Source: Nemorincola sp044225795 (GTDB taxonomy: Bacteria; Bacteroidota; Bacteroidia; Chitinophagales; Chitinophagaceae). Taken from it: DNA of 64,000 bases. Below the pieces are notes generated by a model. The model saw only the letters and a list, made by a program, of their open reading frames with translations. It had not been told where the DNA came from and did not search any database. The position numbers and the translations under genes were made by a program. This document shows, in pieces, positions 17,134 to 25,655 of the stretch. Location of the stretch: the NCBI GenBank assembly GCA_044225795.1, contig JBGAIF010000004.1, positions 124,001 to 188,000 on the forward strand, given 5' to 3'. Position 1 is the first letter of the stretch; each line of letters starts with the position of its first letter.

Positions 17134-19881
17134 ATGACAAAGAAATTGATAGAAGTATCATTGCCGCTTGATATTATAAACGACATGTCGGCGTATGACA
17201 AAATGCCTGGCATTGGCGCACACCCAAAAGGGCTTCACCACTGGTGGGCACGCCTTCCGTTGCCTGCTGCAAGAGCAGTTTTGTTTGCTTCGTTAGTGGA
17301 TGACCCATCCTCAAACCTTGATAAATTTCCTACCGAAGAAGCGCAAGAAACTGAACGCGAAAGGCTGTTTGATATAATCAGAAGACTATGTCAGAAGAAA
17401 ATACACACCAAGCAAAGTATATTCAAAGAAGCACATGATGAAATACTAAAGCATTGTAACGGCAAGCTACCCACAATTCTTGACCCATTTGCGGGAGGTG
17501 GGTCTATTCCTTTGGAAGCAATGCGGTTAGGGTTGACGGTTCAGGCTTCAGATTTAAATCCTGTGGCTGTTCTGATTAACAAGGCTCAGTTAGAAATTCT
17601 TCCAAAATTTGCAAACAACCAGCCAATAAATCCGGTTTCTAAGAACAGTAAAGGGATAAAAGATTATCATCTTGCTGCCGGGTTAGCCGAAGATGTGAAA
17701 TACTATGGTGATTGGGTAAATGAAGAAGCTAAAAAAGCAATTGGAAAGTTCTATCCCAAGGCCAAAATTGGGTCAAAGGAATATAAAGTAATTACGTGGC
17801 TGTGGGCAAGAACGGTTAAATGCCCCAACCCCGCCTGTGGTGCAAATATGCCGCTGGTGCGTTCGTTTGTCCTGAGTAGCAAGAAGAAACCAAACGTCTA
17901 CTCAAATCCTATTATCGTAAGGTCAACTGATGGGAACGAAATCATTGGTTACGAAGTTTTGGAGGGAGTTCCACCAGTAAAAACTACTGTAAATCGCAGT
18001 GGTGCAACCTGCATATGCTGCACCCAAGCAGTAAAACTGGATTATGTTAGGGCTGAAGGCCGTGCGGGAAGAATGGGTCAAGTTTTAATTGGAATGGTTG
18101 TAGACAGTGGGAAGGGCAAAACCTACACAAGTCCGACATCGGAGCAGCAAACAATAGCATTAAGTGCTGAACCAAACTGGGTGCCAGAAACAAACTTACC
18201 TGAAAAGGCACTTGGTTTTAGGGTTCAATTGTATGGGATGGATAGGCATTGGAAACTATTTTCAAAGAGACAGTTATTAGCCTTGACAACCCTTCATGAT
18301 ATTATTGAGAAAGTGGCTGACAAGGTCATCGCAGATGGTGGTACTTTAGAGTATGCTAACGCAATTCAATTTTTTTTGGTGTTGACCGTTGACAGATTAG
18401 TTGATTTTAACTGTAGCTTGAGTACCTGGAAACCAAGTGGAGACCAGCAAATGCATCTGTTTACACGACAATCTGTACCAATGGTGTGGGATTTTGCAGA
18501 GGCAAACATTTTAGAGCCGAAAGCTATTAGTTGGCTTAACGCTGTCGACATCACAAAGTCATCGATTGAAGTTACTTTGACAACGATTTCTAAACAGCAG
18601 CAGATTGTACAACATGATGCAGCCAAATACAGCTTTGATAATAAGCACCTTTTGCTCAGCACTGACCCACCTTATTATGACAACATAGGTTATTCCGACA
18701 TATCCGATTTCTTTTATGTTTGGTTGAGGCATGGCTTAAGAGACAAAATGCCAGAAATATTAAACACTGTGCTTGTCCCTAAGATGGAGGAACTTGTTGC
18801 ATCTGACTTTAGGTATGGGAGTAAAGAAGCTGCTAAGGAGCATTTTGAGGGAGGATTTAGGGCAGCCTTTTCCAGTTTTAAAGCAGGACTGGATGATAGA
18901 TTCCCACTTACTGTTTATTATGCGTTCAAGCAAGATGAGGACGAAGACAGCAACGATGAGGATACATCTGGTGCCGAGGAGATTAATTTATCAACTGGTT
19001 GGGAAACCCTGTTGGAAGGGCTTGTTAATGGAGGCTTTCAAATTACAGCTACATGGCCTATAAAGGCCTCGCAGAAGTGGAGAATGGTTGCGATGGGAAC
19101 AAATGCGCTGACAAGTTATATCGTGTTAGCATGTCGACCTCGCTCTGCGAGTGCTCCAACAATAACGAGGCGTGAGTACCTACAGATTTTAAAGCGCGAA
19201 CTCCCCAATTCAATCGAGGTATTACAACATAGCAATCTTGCACCGGTAGATATGGCTCAAGCTACAATTGGGCCGGGTATGAGCATATTTTCCCGATACG
19301 AAAAAATCATGGAGCAAGACGGTAAGCCGATGACAGTAAAAACGGCTTTATCCCTTATCAACAAAACACTCGACGAAATTTTAGCTGAACAGGAAGGCGA
19401 TTTTGATGTGGAGACCCGGTGGGCAATATCATGGTTTGAACAAAATACGTTTAATGAAGGTGCATTTGGTGATGCGGATGCTTTGGGAAGAGCGCGAAAT
19501 ACGGCAGTCAATGCGCTTGTACATGCTGGAATTGTAAAGTCTGGTGGCGGTAAAGTGAAACTTATCTCACGGGAAGAATTAAGGTCAGATTGGGACCCGG
19601 CTACCGATAACAGAATTCCGGTATGGGAACTGACACAACATTTGATTAAGCAATTACAGGAGAACGGTGAGACGGGAGCAGCAAAGCTGTATAAGAAGCT
19701 TGGGGCAAGCGCAGATGTAGCGAGGGAACTGGCTTACCGCCTCTTTACGATTTGCGAAAAGAAAGGTTGGGCAACAGAAGCGCAGGCATATAACAGCCTT
19801 GTGTTGTCGTGGAATCAGATCGTAGCTGAATCGTTCAACATCAAAGACCACAAAGGAGTACAAACAAAACTTGATTTTTAA
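17134..19881 (+). CDS. DUF1156 DNA methyltransferase (probably N6-adenine) with zinc ribbon
   Basis: A 915-residue methylase of the COG1743 type. The N-terminal DUF1156 domain carries YDKMPGIGAHPKGLHHWWAR. The SAM-binding motif DPFAGGGS is at 117-124 and the catalytic DPPYYDN at 511-517; between them lies a zinc ribbon (CPNPACG, then CICC). Amino-methylases with DPPY usually methylate adenine N6. The gene lies between helicase and DUF499 ATPase with 4-bp and 2-bp gaps, so the three form one operon. The same methylase type (PglXI) occurs in type 3 BREX, but no pglZ, brxC or brxF is here. It probably marks self DNA for the system. Confidence 0.88.
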   Translation: MTKKLIEVSLPLDIINDMSAYDKMPGIGAHPKGLHHWWARLPLPAARAVLFASLVDDPSSNLDKFPTEEAQETERERLFDIIRRLCQKKIHTKQSIFKEAHDEILKHCNGKLPTILDPFAGGGSIPLEAMRLGLTVQASDLNPVAVLINKAQLEILPKFANNQPINPVSKNSKGIKDYHLAAGLAEDVKYYGDWVNEEAKKAIGKFYPKAKIGSKEYKVITWLWARTVKCPNPACGANMPLVRSFVLSSKKKPNVYSNPIIVRSTDGNEIIGYEVLEGVPPVKTTVNRSGATCICCTQAVKLDYVRAEGRAGRMGQVLIGMVVDSGKGKTYTSPTSEQQTIALSAEPNWVPETNLPEKALGFRVQLYGMDRHWKLFSKRQLLALTTLHDIIEKVADKVIADGGTLEYANAIQFFLVLTVDRLVDFNCSLSTWKPSGDQQMHLFTRQSVPMVWDFAEANILEPKAISWLNAVDITKSSIEVTLTTISKQQQIVQHDAAKYSFDNKHLLLSTDPPYYDNIGYSDISDFFYVWLRHGLRDKMPEILNTVLVPKMEELVASDFRYGSKEAAKEHFEGGFRAAFSSFKAGLDDRFPLTVYYAFKQDEDEDSNDEDTSGAEEINLSTGWETLLEGLVNGGFQITATWPIKASQKWRMVAMGTNALTSYIVLACRPRSASAPTITRREYLQILKRELPNSIEVLQHSNLAPVDMAQATIGPGMSIFSRYEKIMEQDGKPMTVKTALSLINKTLDEILAEQEGDFDVETRWAISWFEQNTFNEGAFGDADALGRARNTAVNALVHAGIVKSGGGKVKLISREELRSDWDPATDNRIPVWELTQHLIKQLQENGETGAAKLYKKLGASADVARELAYRLFTICEKKGWATEAQAYNSLVLSWNQIVAESFNIKDHKGVQTKLDF

Positions 19882-19883
19882 CT

Positions 19884-22800
19884 ATGGCATTAAGTAATCT
19901 TGACAGAGTGAACAAGGGGCTGGAACTGCTTCGCAAGGGGCTGCTGCCATATGTTATCCGGGAGATGAAGGCCGAATACAAACAGTATTGGGATCAGGAA
20001 GCCATTGATAGTTTCCCGGAAGGCCACCATTCCCGCAATCTGCAACCCGAGGAATGGGATGTACAAGCCTTGCTTTCGATTATTTGGAAGCAATGGAACA
20101 AGGTTTTTAAGAAAACTCTTGGACACCAGGAGCGGGCATGGGTAAGTGAACTCATGGAATTTAGAAACAGGGCATCCCACCAGGGCAAGAATAATGCTTT
20201 TGATACAGATGATGCATTTAGGGTACTCGACAATGTGGAACGCCTGCTAAGTGCCATGTCTGCACCGGAAGCGGAGGAAGCCGATAACCAAAAGAATGAA
20301 TTGCTACGCATCAGGTATGAGGAATCGTCCAGAAAGAAGGCTAAAAAGCTGGAAGCACAGCTCGTGGAAAGCACATTAAGCGGAGGGCTAAAACCTTGGC
20401 GACAAGTGGTAGAACCTCACCCCGATGTGGCCTCCGGCAGATTTTTAAAGTCAGAGTTTGCCGCTGACCTATGGAGAGTGTATCAGGATGGCGAAGAAGC
20501 AGGAGAATACGGCAAGCCGGTGGATTTCTTTAGCCGCACTTATCTTACGCACGGCATACGCAAGCTACTCACCAATGCACTCCAACGGTTTAACGGCAAG
20601 GGTGGCAACCCCGTTATCAATCTGCAAACGAACTTCGGCGGAGGTAAAACGCACTCCCTGCTCGCCCTGTACCATTTGTGCTCAAAGGAGAACTTATCGT
20701 CGGTACGCGATATGGAGCGGTTCTTTAATGATGTGGGCTACACGTTGCCTGCAAAAAAAGTTAACAGGGCTGTGTTGGTGGGTAACCGCATAACGCCGGG
20801 TATTGTGCACAAAAAGGATGATGGCACTATGGTCAATACTTTATGGGGTGAACTTGCATGGCAGCTTGGCCGTAAAGAAGGTTACGCCATAGTGCAGCAG
20901 GCGGACGAGAAAGCGACTAACCCAGGAGACCTGCTGGTAAAACTGTTGAAGAAATACGCACCCTGCGTTGTGCTGATTGACGAATGGGTAGCCTATGCCC
21001 GGCAACTACACGAAACAGACGGCATGAACTGTGGCTCTTATGGTACGCACATATCGTTTGCTCAGGCTTTATGCGAGGCAGCAAAGTCGGTGGACAATGC
21101 ACTTGTAGTTATCAGCTTACCCGCGTCAAACATAGAAATGGGCGGCGAAAGAGGCCGACAGGCTGCGGAAGAGCTTGGTAACGTTATAGGCCGCATCGAA
21201 TCGCCGTGGTCTGCTGCTACCACAGAAGAATCATTTGAGATTGTAACGCGGCGTTTGTTCTCACCTATTGTTACTACAGAACATTTCACAAACAGGGATA
21301 CCACTGCTCGGTCATTTGGCGACTTTTATCGCAACAACAAGGCCGACTTCCCGACGGAAACCCATACCAGCGACTACGAAAAGAGGATAAAGGACTTCTA
21401 CCCTATTCATCCCGAGTTATTTGATAGGTTGGCTAAGGATTGGGCGCAGATCGATAAGTTCCAAAAGACACGCGGCATACTGCGCCTCATGGCTGAGATC
21501 ATACACTTCCTCTGGGATCAGAATGACCAGGGGCCACTGATACTTCCGGCCAATGTACCGATGGACGATATGGAGATACAAAACGAGCTAATGAAGTATC
21601 TTGATGAGCCTTGGAAGGCCGTTATCCATAAAGACGTGGACGGGCCGAGCTCATTGCCAAAGCAGATCGACAATGACTTCCCCAACCTCGGACGGTATTC
21701 AGCGACGCGCAAAGTAGCTCGCACATTGTTCTTTGGATCAGCTCCTACGCTCAACGCTGCCAACAGAGGTATAGATGAACAGAGATTAAAACTTGGTAGT
21801 GTCTTACCCGGCGAGAACATACCAGTATTTACCGATGCGCTGCGACACTTGGCTGACAAGGCAACCTATGTATATCATCAGAATAGGAACTATTGGTATT
21901 CAACGCAAAACAACGTAAACAGGACAGCAGAAGAACGGGCAGCACACATAAAGGAAGATGCTGTTGAGGAAGCCATACACAAACGTTTATCGGAGCAGCT
22001 TACAGCACTCAAGGGGCAGATTTCAAAAGTTCATATCATGCCCGCATCGTCAGCAGAGGTTCCCGACGATATGGAGATGAAGCTGGTCGTACTCAATATT
22101 AAAACAGCACATGTCCCCAGAGACCTGAACAGTGCAGCATACGCGAAGGCAAAGGAGATTCTGACTACAAAGGGCTCCTCACAACGGCTGTATCGTAATA
22201 CGCTCATTTTTCTTGCACCGGATAAGACGCGTCTTGATGAATTGAAACAAGCAGTAAGAACGTACCTGGCATGGAAGTCAATTGCCGATGACAAGGTAGC
22301 GCTCAATCTTGACGCATTTCAGTCAAACCAAGCGGACGGAAAGGTAAAATCCGGCCTTGACACCATTAAGCTGCGACTCCCCGAAACCTTTGTTTGGATT
22401 CTTACACCATCGCAGGATAAGGGCAGCGCAGAAGTTCATTGGGATGAATCGAAGATGAACGGAACTGCACAGGATGCATACATGGCAAGGGTTACAAAGA
22501 AGCTAATTACGCAATCTCAGCTATACAATGATTTTGCGGCAACTGAACTACAGATGAACCTGAATGGCATACCGTTGTGGCGTGGCGACAATGTGGCTGT
22601 ACGGCAACTCAGGGAAGACTTTGCAAAGTACCTATACCTGCCGAAGCTTATCACGGCAGATTTGCTTAGGGCAGCGATAGAAGCCGGTGTGAACCTATCC
22701 TCATGGCAGAAAGATACATTTACCTATGCTGAATCGTATGATGAAGAAAACGGCCGCTACAGGGGTTTGCGTGCCGGACAGCATGTGCAGGTATCACTTG

Positions 22801-23219
22801 ATGGCAATGGCTTAGTAGTTAAGCCTGATATAGCAGCCGCACAGTTCGCAAAGGAGAAAGCCGAAGCTGATGCGCAAACTGCAAATAGTGCAACTACTGC
22901 AAATGCCGATTCTGGTAAGACATATCAAGCTGGCTCAGTAGCGAATAGCAATGGAGGGATGGTAAGTGAGGCCGATGGTCATAATGCAAAGAACACAAGG
23001 TTTTTCGGCCATGTGGATATGGATGCTGTACGGTTCTTCCGGGATGCAGAGAGTGTTGAAAAGGAAATCCTGAAACACCTGAATGCAATCAGAGGCACTA
23101 ACGTGAAGATAACCCTACATATACAGGCAGAGAACAACAACGGGTTTTCGCCTGATGTAGAGCGCACTCTGAAGGAGAATGGAAGAACCCTGGGATTTGG
23201 CGAGGTGGAGTTTGAGTAA
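19884..23219 (+). CDS. DUF499 AAA-type ATPase with N-terminal Swt1-like HEPN domain
   Basis: A 1111-residue protein. The first ~120 residues look like a Swt1-family HEPN domain and include RNRASH (94-99), matching the Rx4-6H ribonuclease motif. The DUF499 ATPase follows, with Walker A FGGGKTHS at 251-258 and Walker B VVLIDEWVAYAR near 350, then GRQAAEELGNVIGRI. The C-terminal 110 residues after a Ala/Asn-rich linker (about 995-1035) form a small separate domain. DUF499 and DUF1156 genes are neighbours in many predicted defence islands of bacteria and archaea. The ATPase may couple target recognition to the helicase/methylase; HEPN RNase activity is an inference from the motif. Confidence 0.86.
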   Translation: MALSNLDRVNKGLELLRKGLLPYVIREMKAEYKQYWDQEAIDSFPEGHHSRNLQPEEWDVQALLSIIWKQWNKVFKKTLGHQERAWVSELMEFRNRASHQGKNNAFDTDDAFRVLDNVERLLSAMSAPEAEEADNQKNELLRIRYEESSRKKAKKLEAQLVESTLSGGLKPWRQVVEPHPDVASGRFLKSEFAADLWRVYQDGEEAGEYGKPVDFFSRTYLTHGIRKLLTNALQRFNGKGGNPVINLQTNFGGGKTHSLLALYHLCSKENLSSVRDMERFFNDVGYTLPAKKVNRAVLVGNRITPGIVHKKDDGTMVNTLWGELAWQLGRKEGYAIVQQADEKATNPGDLLVKLLKKYAPCVVLIDEWVAYARQLHETDGMNCGSYGTHISFAQALCEAAKSVDNALVVISLPASNIEMGGERGRQAAEELGNVIGRIESPWSAATTEESFEIVTRRLFSPIVTTEHFTNRDTTARSFGDFYRNNKADFPTETHTSDYEKRIKDFYPIHPELFDRLAKDWAQIDKFQKTRGILRLMAEIIHFLWDQNDQGPLILPANVPMDDMEIQNELMKYLDEPWKAVIHKDVDGPSSLPKQIDNDFPNLGRYSATRKVARTLFFGSAPTLNAANRGIDEQRLKLGSVLPGENIPVFTDALRHLADKATYVYHQNRNYWYSTQNNVNRTAEERAAHIKEDAVEEAIHKRLSEQLTALKGQISKVHIMPASSAEVPDDMEMKLVVLNIKTAHVPRDLNSAAYAKAKEILTTKGSSQRLYRNTLIFLAPDKTRLDELKQAVRTYLAWKSIADDKVALNLDAFQSNQADGKVKSGLDTIKLRLPETFVWILTPSQDKGSAEVHWDESKMNGTAQDAYMARVTKKLITQSQLYNDFAATELQMNLNGIPLWRGDNVAVRQLREDFAKYLYLPKLITADLLRAAIEAGVNLSSWQKDTFTYAESYDEENGRYRGLRAGQHVQVSLDGNGLVVKPDIAAAQFAKEKAEADAQTANSATTANADSGKTYQAGSVANSNGGMVSEADGHNAKNTRFFGHVDMDAVRFFRDAESVEKEILKHLNAIRGTNVKITLHIQAENNNGFSPDVERTLKENGRTLGFGEVEFE

Positions 23220-23244
23220 GGTAGCAGAGTAATTTATATATTTG
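23211..23244 (+). promoter_or_regulatory. Possible internal promoter ahead of the four-gene appendage
   Basis: TATATTTG (23237-23244) matches TAnnTTTG exactly; TTTG at 23211-23214, inside the end of the DUF499 gene, could be the -33 box with a slightly long 22-bp spacer. The next ATG is 25 bp downstream. Confidence 0.45.
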
Positions 23245-23269
23245 TAGAGCACAGTTAATAAGATTTGGA

Positions 23270-24010
23270 ATGGTACGTCTAACTGTAAGTGGAAATGTGG
23301 CCAATATTAAAGATGTCATTGCGTCGGGAAGTATGACAACATGTAGCTATAGTCTTTTTTCGACGGCAAATGACTTTTCGCAACACGACTCGTTTGTTCA
23401 AGTCATCAGAAACGAAGTGACAATTTTTAGTCTGCCCAAAAGTGTATTGTTCATCTTTGCTCAAAATATCAGAGGCGTCGAATTTAGACAGGTTGGAGAA
23501 ATTCTTGCTGCACAGACTGGGGATAGGAATTATACAACGATATCTAATCAAGAGGTAGGACTGGTAAAGGCGTTATTCAATCTGTACTTGTGGCTCGAAT
23601 TTGCCATAATCGCGGCCAACTTTGATCCGATAAACAATCCAGCAAATGTCTTTGTACCTAATACAAAACCCCTGGTGATTGAGGACTATCTTTTTGATGA
23701 GTTCGTATTGGACTATACAGGTAAGGCGGGCACCCAGAAAGATATTTACTTATTGCCCCAGAATTTTTTGACCAGTGAAGAGAACAAGCTCATCGTGCAA
23801 CTTATGAATCTAAATCTGATTTCCCGTGTGACATTGGTTGTGAACCATCTTCAAAAAGAAAATTACTTTGTATCACTCTTAAAACCCGGAAGAAATCCAG
23901 ATTATTATAAATCAAATATTGACCCGACTGGAAATTTAACTATCGCGTTGTGGAATAAAATACTTTATGCAAGAGACAAAAGGATAAAGAAATTCGTGGA
24001 AGGTAGGTAG
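23270..24010 (+). CDS. Uncharacterised protein A of the defence appendage
   Basis: A 246-residue soluble protein with no family I recognise. The N-terminal half is beta-rich (MVRLTVSGNVANIKDV, FVQVIRNEVTIFSL), the middle has an alpha segment (VGLVKALFNLYLWLEFAIIAANF), and the C-terminus is basic (ARDKRIKKFVEGR). No nuclease, ATPase or TIR motif is visible. It starts 50 bp after the DUF499 gene, behind a possible promoter, and is followed 25 bp later by the membrane protein. Codons are AT-richer than in the helicase gene, suggesting a separate origin. A sensor or adaptor role is only a guess. Confidence 0.7.
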   Translation: MVRLTVSGNVANIKDVIASGSMTTCSYSLFSTANDFSQHDSFVQVIRNEVTIFSLPKSVLFIFAQNIRGVEFRQVGEILAAQTGDRNYTTISNQEVGLVKALFNLYLWLEFAIIAANFDPINNPANVFVPNTKPLVIEDYLFDEFVLDYTGKAGTQKDIYLLPQNFLTSEENKLIVQLMNLNLISRVTLVVNHLQKENYFVSLLKPGRNPDYYKSNIDPTGNLTIALWNKILYARDKRIKKFVEGR

Positions 24011-24035
24011 CAGTAATATAATACTCGGAATGTAA

Positions 24036-24563
24036 ATGGCTGAAGTCTTCGAAAACATATGGTTCAGTGCCGAATCCAGCGAATTGTTCGCTGGTGCGCT
24101 ATTTACAGTCTTGATTATCGTGTTCAGTAAATGGTTGGCAAGTGCGCATGAATATAGCACAAAGAAAAAGCAGATATTGAAAGACGCTGAAAGTAACGCT
24201 ATTTTGGCAGACGAGATCGATGACATTCACGAGTATATGAAAAACAAGAAGATAAGCAAGCTCAGTGTGTTGAATTTGATTGTCGAGAATGCAATTCATC
24301 CCTTGACAGTCATCGCGTTCATTGTGATTTTTTTCCAGCCTAACCTTGTTGTTGGTATACTAATCATATTATTAGTTCTCTTTACATTCTACCATGAATT
24401 TTATGCGTTAGAGGAAATAGGAGCAAAGCGTGCGTATATATGGATACTGGTCTTTCTGTGGGTAATTTCTTATTGGGCTATAACATATCAGTTTAATATT
24501 GCTGACCAAAAAAAGGAGAGGGACAAGCCAGCGCAGACTACTCAACCAGCGAAGAAGCCATGA
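24036..24563 (+). CDS. Uncharacterised membrane protein B of the defence appendage
   Basis: A 175-residue protein with about four membrane helices: near 17-36 (LFAGALFTVLIIVFSKWLA), two around 85-118 (VIAFIVIFFQP and VGILIILLVLF) and one near 132-150 (AYIWILVFLWVISYWAITY). Between the first and second helices is a charged loop of about 45 residues, and the C-terminus is a Lys/Pro-rich tail. The stop overlaps the start of the next gene (ATGA), so it is translationally coupled to the caspase-like protein. Membrane partners of this kind are often the cell-killing or membrane-disrupting effectors in defence systems; here that is inference. Confidence 0.7.
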   Translation: MAEVFENIWFSAESSELFAGALFTVLIIVFSKWLASAHEYSTKKKQILKDAESNAILADEIDDIHEYMKNKKISKLSVLNLIVENAIHPLTVIAFIVIFFQPNLVVGILIILLVLFTFYHEFYALEEIGAKRAYIWILVFLWVISYWAITYQFNIADQKKERDKPAQTTQPAKKP

Positions 24564-25165
24564 AAGGAGTGTTTTGCTTAGAGGGAATTTGGTACGGGGA
24601 CCACAGAGACAGTACAACAGTAAAGCCTGTGCTGGATTTACTAAATTGCTACCAGGGATTACCGTTTGTTTACCATCGATGCTCAACTGTTCAGGAGTTC
24701 GCATTTTCAATTTCACGTTGGAAAAGAAAAGACTTTCACAATAAATATCCGCTGCTGTGGTTGGCATTCCACGGTAAACCCGGCAAGATATTTATCGGTA
24801 GGGATGAGATATCCATCGCTGAACTTGCGGATATCTTACAGGACAAGTGTAAAGGAGCGATAGTTTATTTTGGTAGCTGCTCGACAATGAAATGGGATAG
24901 ACGTTCACTGCAAACGTTTATGGAGGTCACAAAAACAGTAGCGGTTATTGGCTATAAGAAGGACGTTGATTGGTTGCCGTCAGCATCTTTTGAAATTAGA
25001 TTATTGAGCTACTTTCAGGATATTCATTTTACCACAGATGGCGTAAGTAGGGTTAAACAAGCCATCGCTGAGGATTGCAGAGCAGTTATCAAAGATTTGC
25101 AGTTCCGATTTGAAATTAACGATAGGCTGCGTTTTACTGCAAAAAGAGTGAAAAGTTTAAAATAG
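24560..25165 (+). CDS. DUF6642-like protein with caspase/CHAT-type His-Cys pair
   Basis: A 201-residue protein that I recognise as DUF6642-like (start MKGVFCLEGIWYGD). It has LLWLAFHGKPG with His71 and AIVYFGSCST with Cys107, each at the end of a hydrophobic strand. That order and spacing (HG, then small residue-Cys about 36 residues later) is the caspase-fold arrangement of CHAT and metacaspase proteases. Overlaps the membrane protein gene by 4 bp and is followed 6 bp later by the nuclease-like gene. A protease that is switched on during infection would fit, but the fold is read only from the motif and needs structure prediction. Confidence 0.72.
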   Translation: MKGVFCLEGIWYGDHRDSTTVKPVLDLLNCYQGLPFVYHRCSTVQEFAFSISRWKRKDFHNKYPLLWLAFHGKPGKIFIGRDEISIAELADILQDKCKGAIVYFGSCSTMKWDRRSLQTFMEVTKTVAVIGYKKDVDWLPSASFEIRLLSYFQDIHFTTDGVSRVKQAIAEDCRAVIKDLQFRFEINDRLRFTAKRVKSLK

Positions 25166-25171
25166 CATTCT

Positions 25172-25630
25172 ATGCCCTTTGGAAGCGAGAAAGAGTTTGA
25201 ACAGCACATCCGGCGTCTTATCGTTACTCATATTCTACCCTTAGATAAGCAGTTAATGCTACTCCATAACAAAAAAGCGGTGGATGTTTTGCTATGCAGG
25301 GAAGGAAAGAAGCCTGATTTATTCTTTATTGAGATCAAGTATCACAAAACCTATCGGTTAGGAACAGGGCATGGTAAGGGTGGCGGATTTCAACCGGAAA
25401 TAATTAAGAGACAGCCTGCGTATTTTGAAAAGAACATGCGCTGGATATTAGGAGACATGCGGCATGAGGGCTATTGGTTTGTCACCAATAAAATAATTCG
25501 TCGATACTTAGCAGGAGCGCAGATTTCAGAGAAGTACAACAATATTCAAAACAAGCTATTTAGCGAAGAACCGCAACTCACCGAGCAACAATTCATTTCA
25601 GCACTGACTAAATGGCTATGCCCGGCGTGA
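25172..25630 (+). CDS. PD-(D/E)XK nuclease-like protein
   Basis: A 152-residue protein. VDVLLCREGKKPDLFFIEIKYHK gives Asp38, Pro-Asp49 and Glu54-Ile-Lys56, the classic PD...ExK active site, with Glu9 in an upstream helix. The rest (KGGGFQPEIIKRQPAYFEKN, GYWFVTNKII) fits a small restriction-type nuclease core. It is the last gene of the rightward block and faces the HNH-like gene across 25 bp. Nuclease activity is an inference from the motif; specificity cannot be seen. Confidence 0.72.
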   Translation: MPFGSEKEFEQHIRRLIVTHILPLDKQLMLLHNKKAVDVLLCREGKKPDLFFIEIKYHKTYRLGTGHGKGGGFQPEIIKRQPAYFEKNMRWILGDMRHEGYWFVTNKIIRRYLAGAQISEKYNNIQNKLFSEEPQLTEQQFISALTKWLCPA

Positions 25631-25655
25631 TAAAGTGCAGTCAATAAACGACAAT

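Noticed and set aside
13608..23219. BREX or DISARM system
   Set aside because: The methylase and helicase types overlap with those systems, but pglZ, brxA/brxC/brxF and drmA/drmB/drmC are missing from the window.
24036..24563. Membrane protein B as a phage holin
   Set aside because: It has four helices and a long charged loop, no endolysin neighbour, and is coupled to the caspase-like gene.
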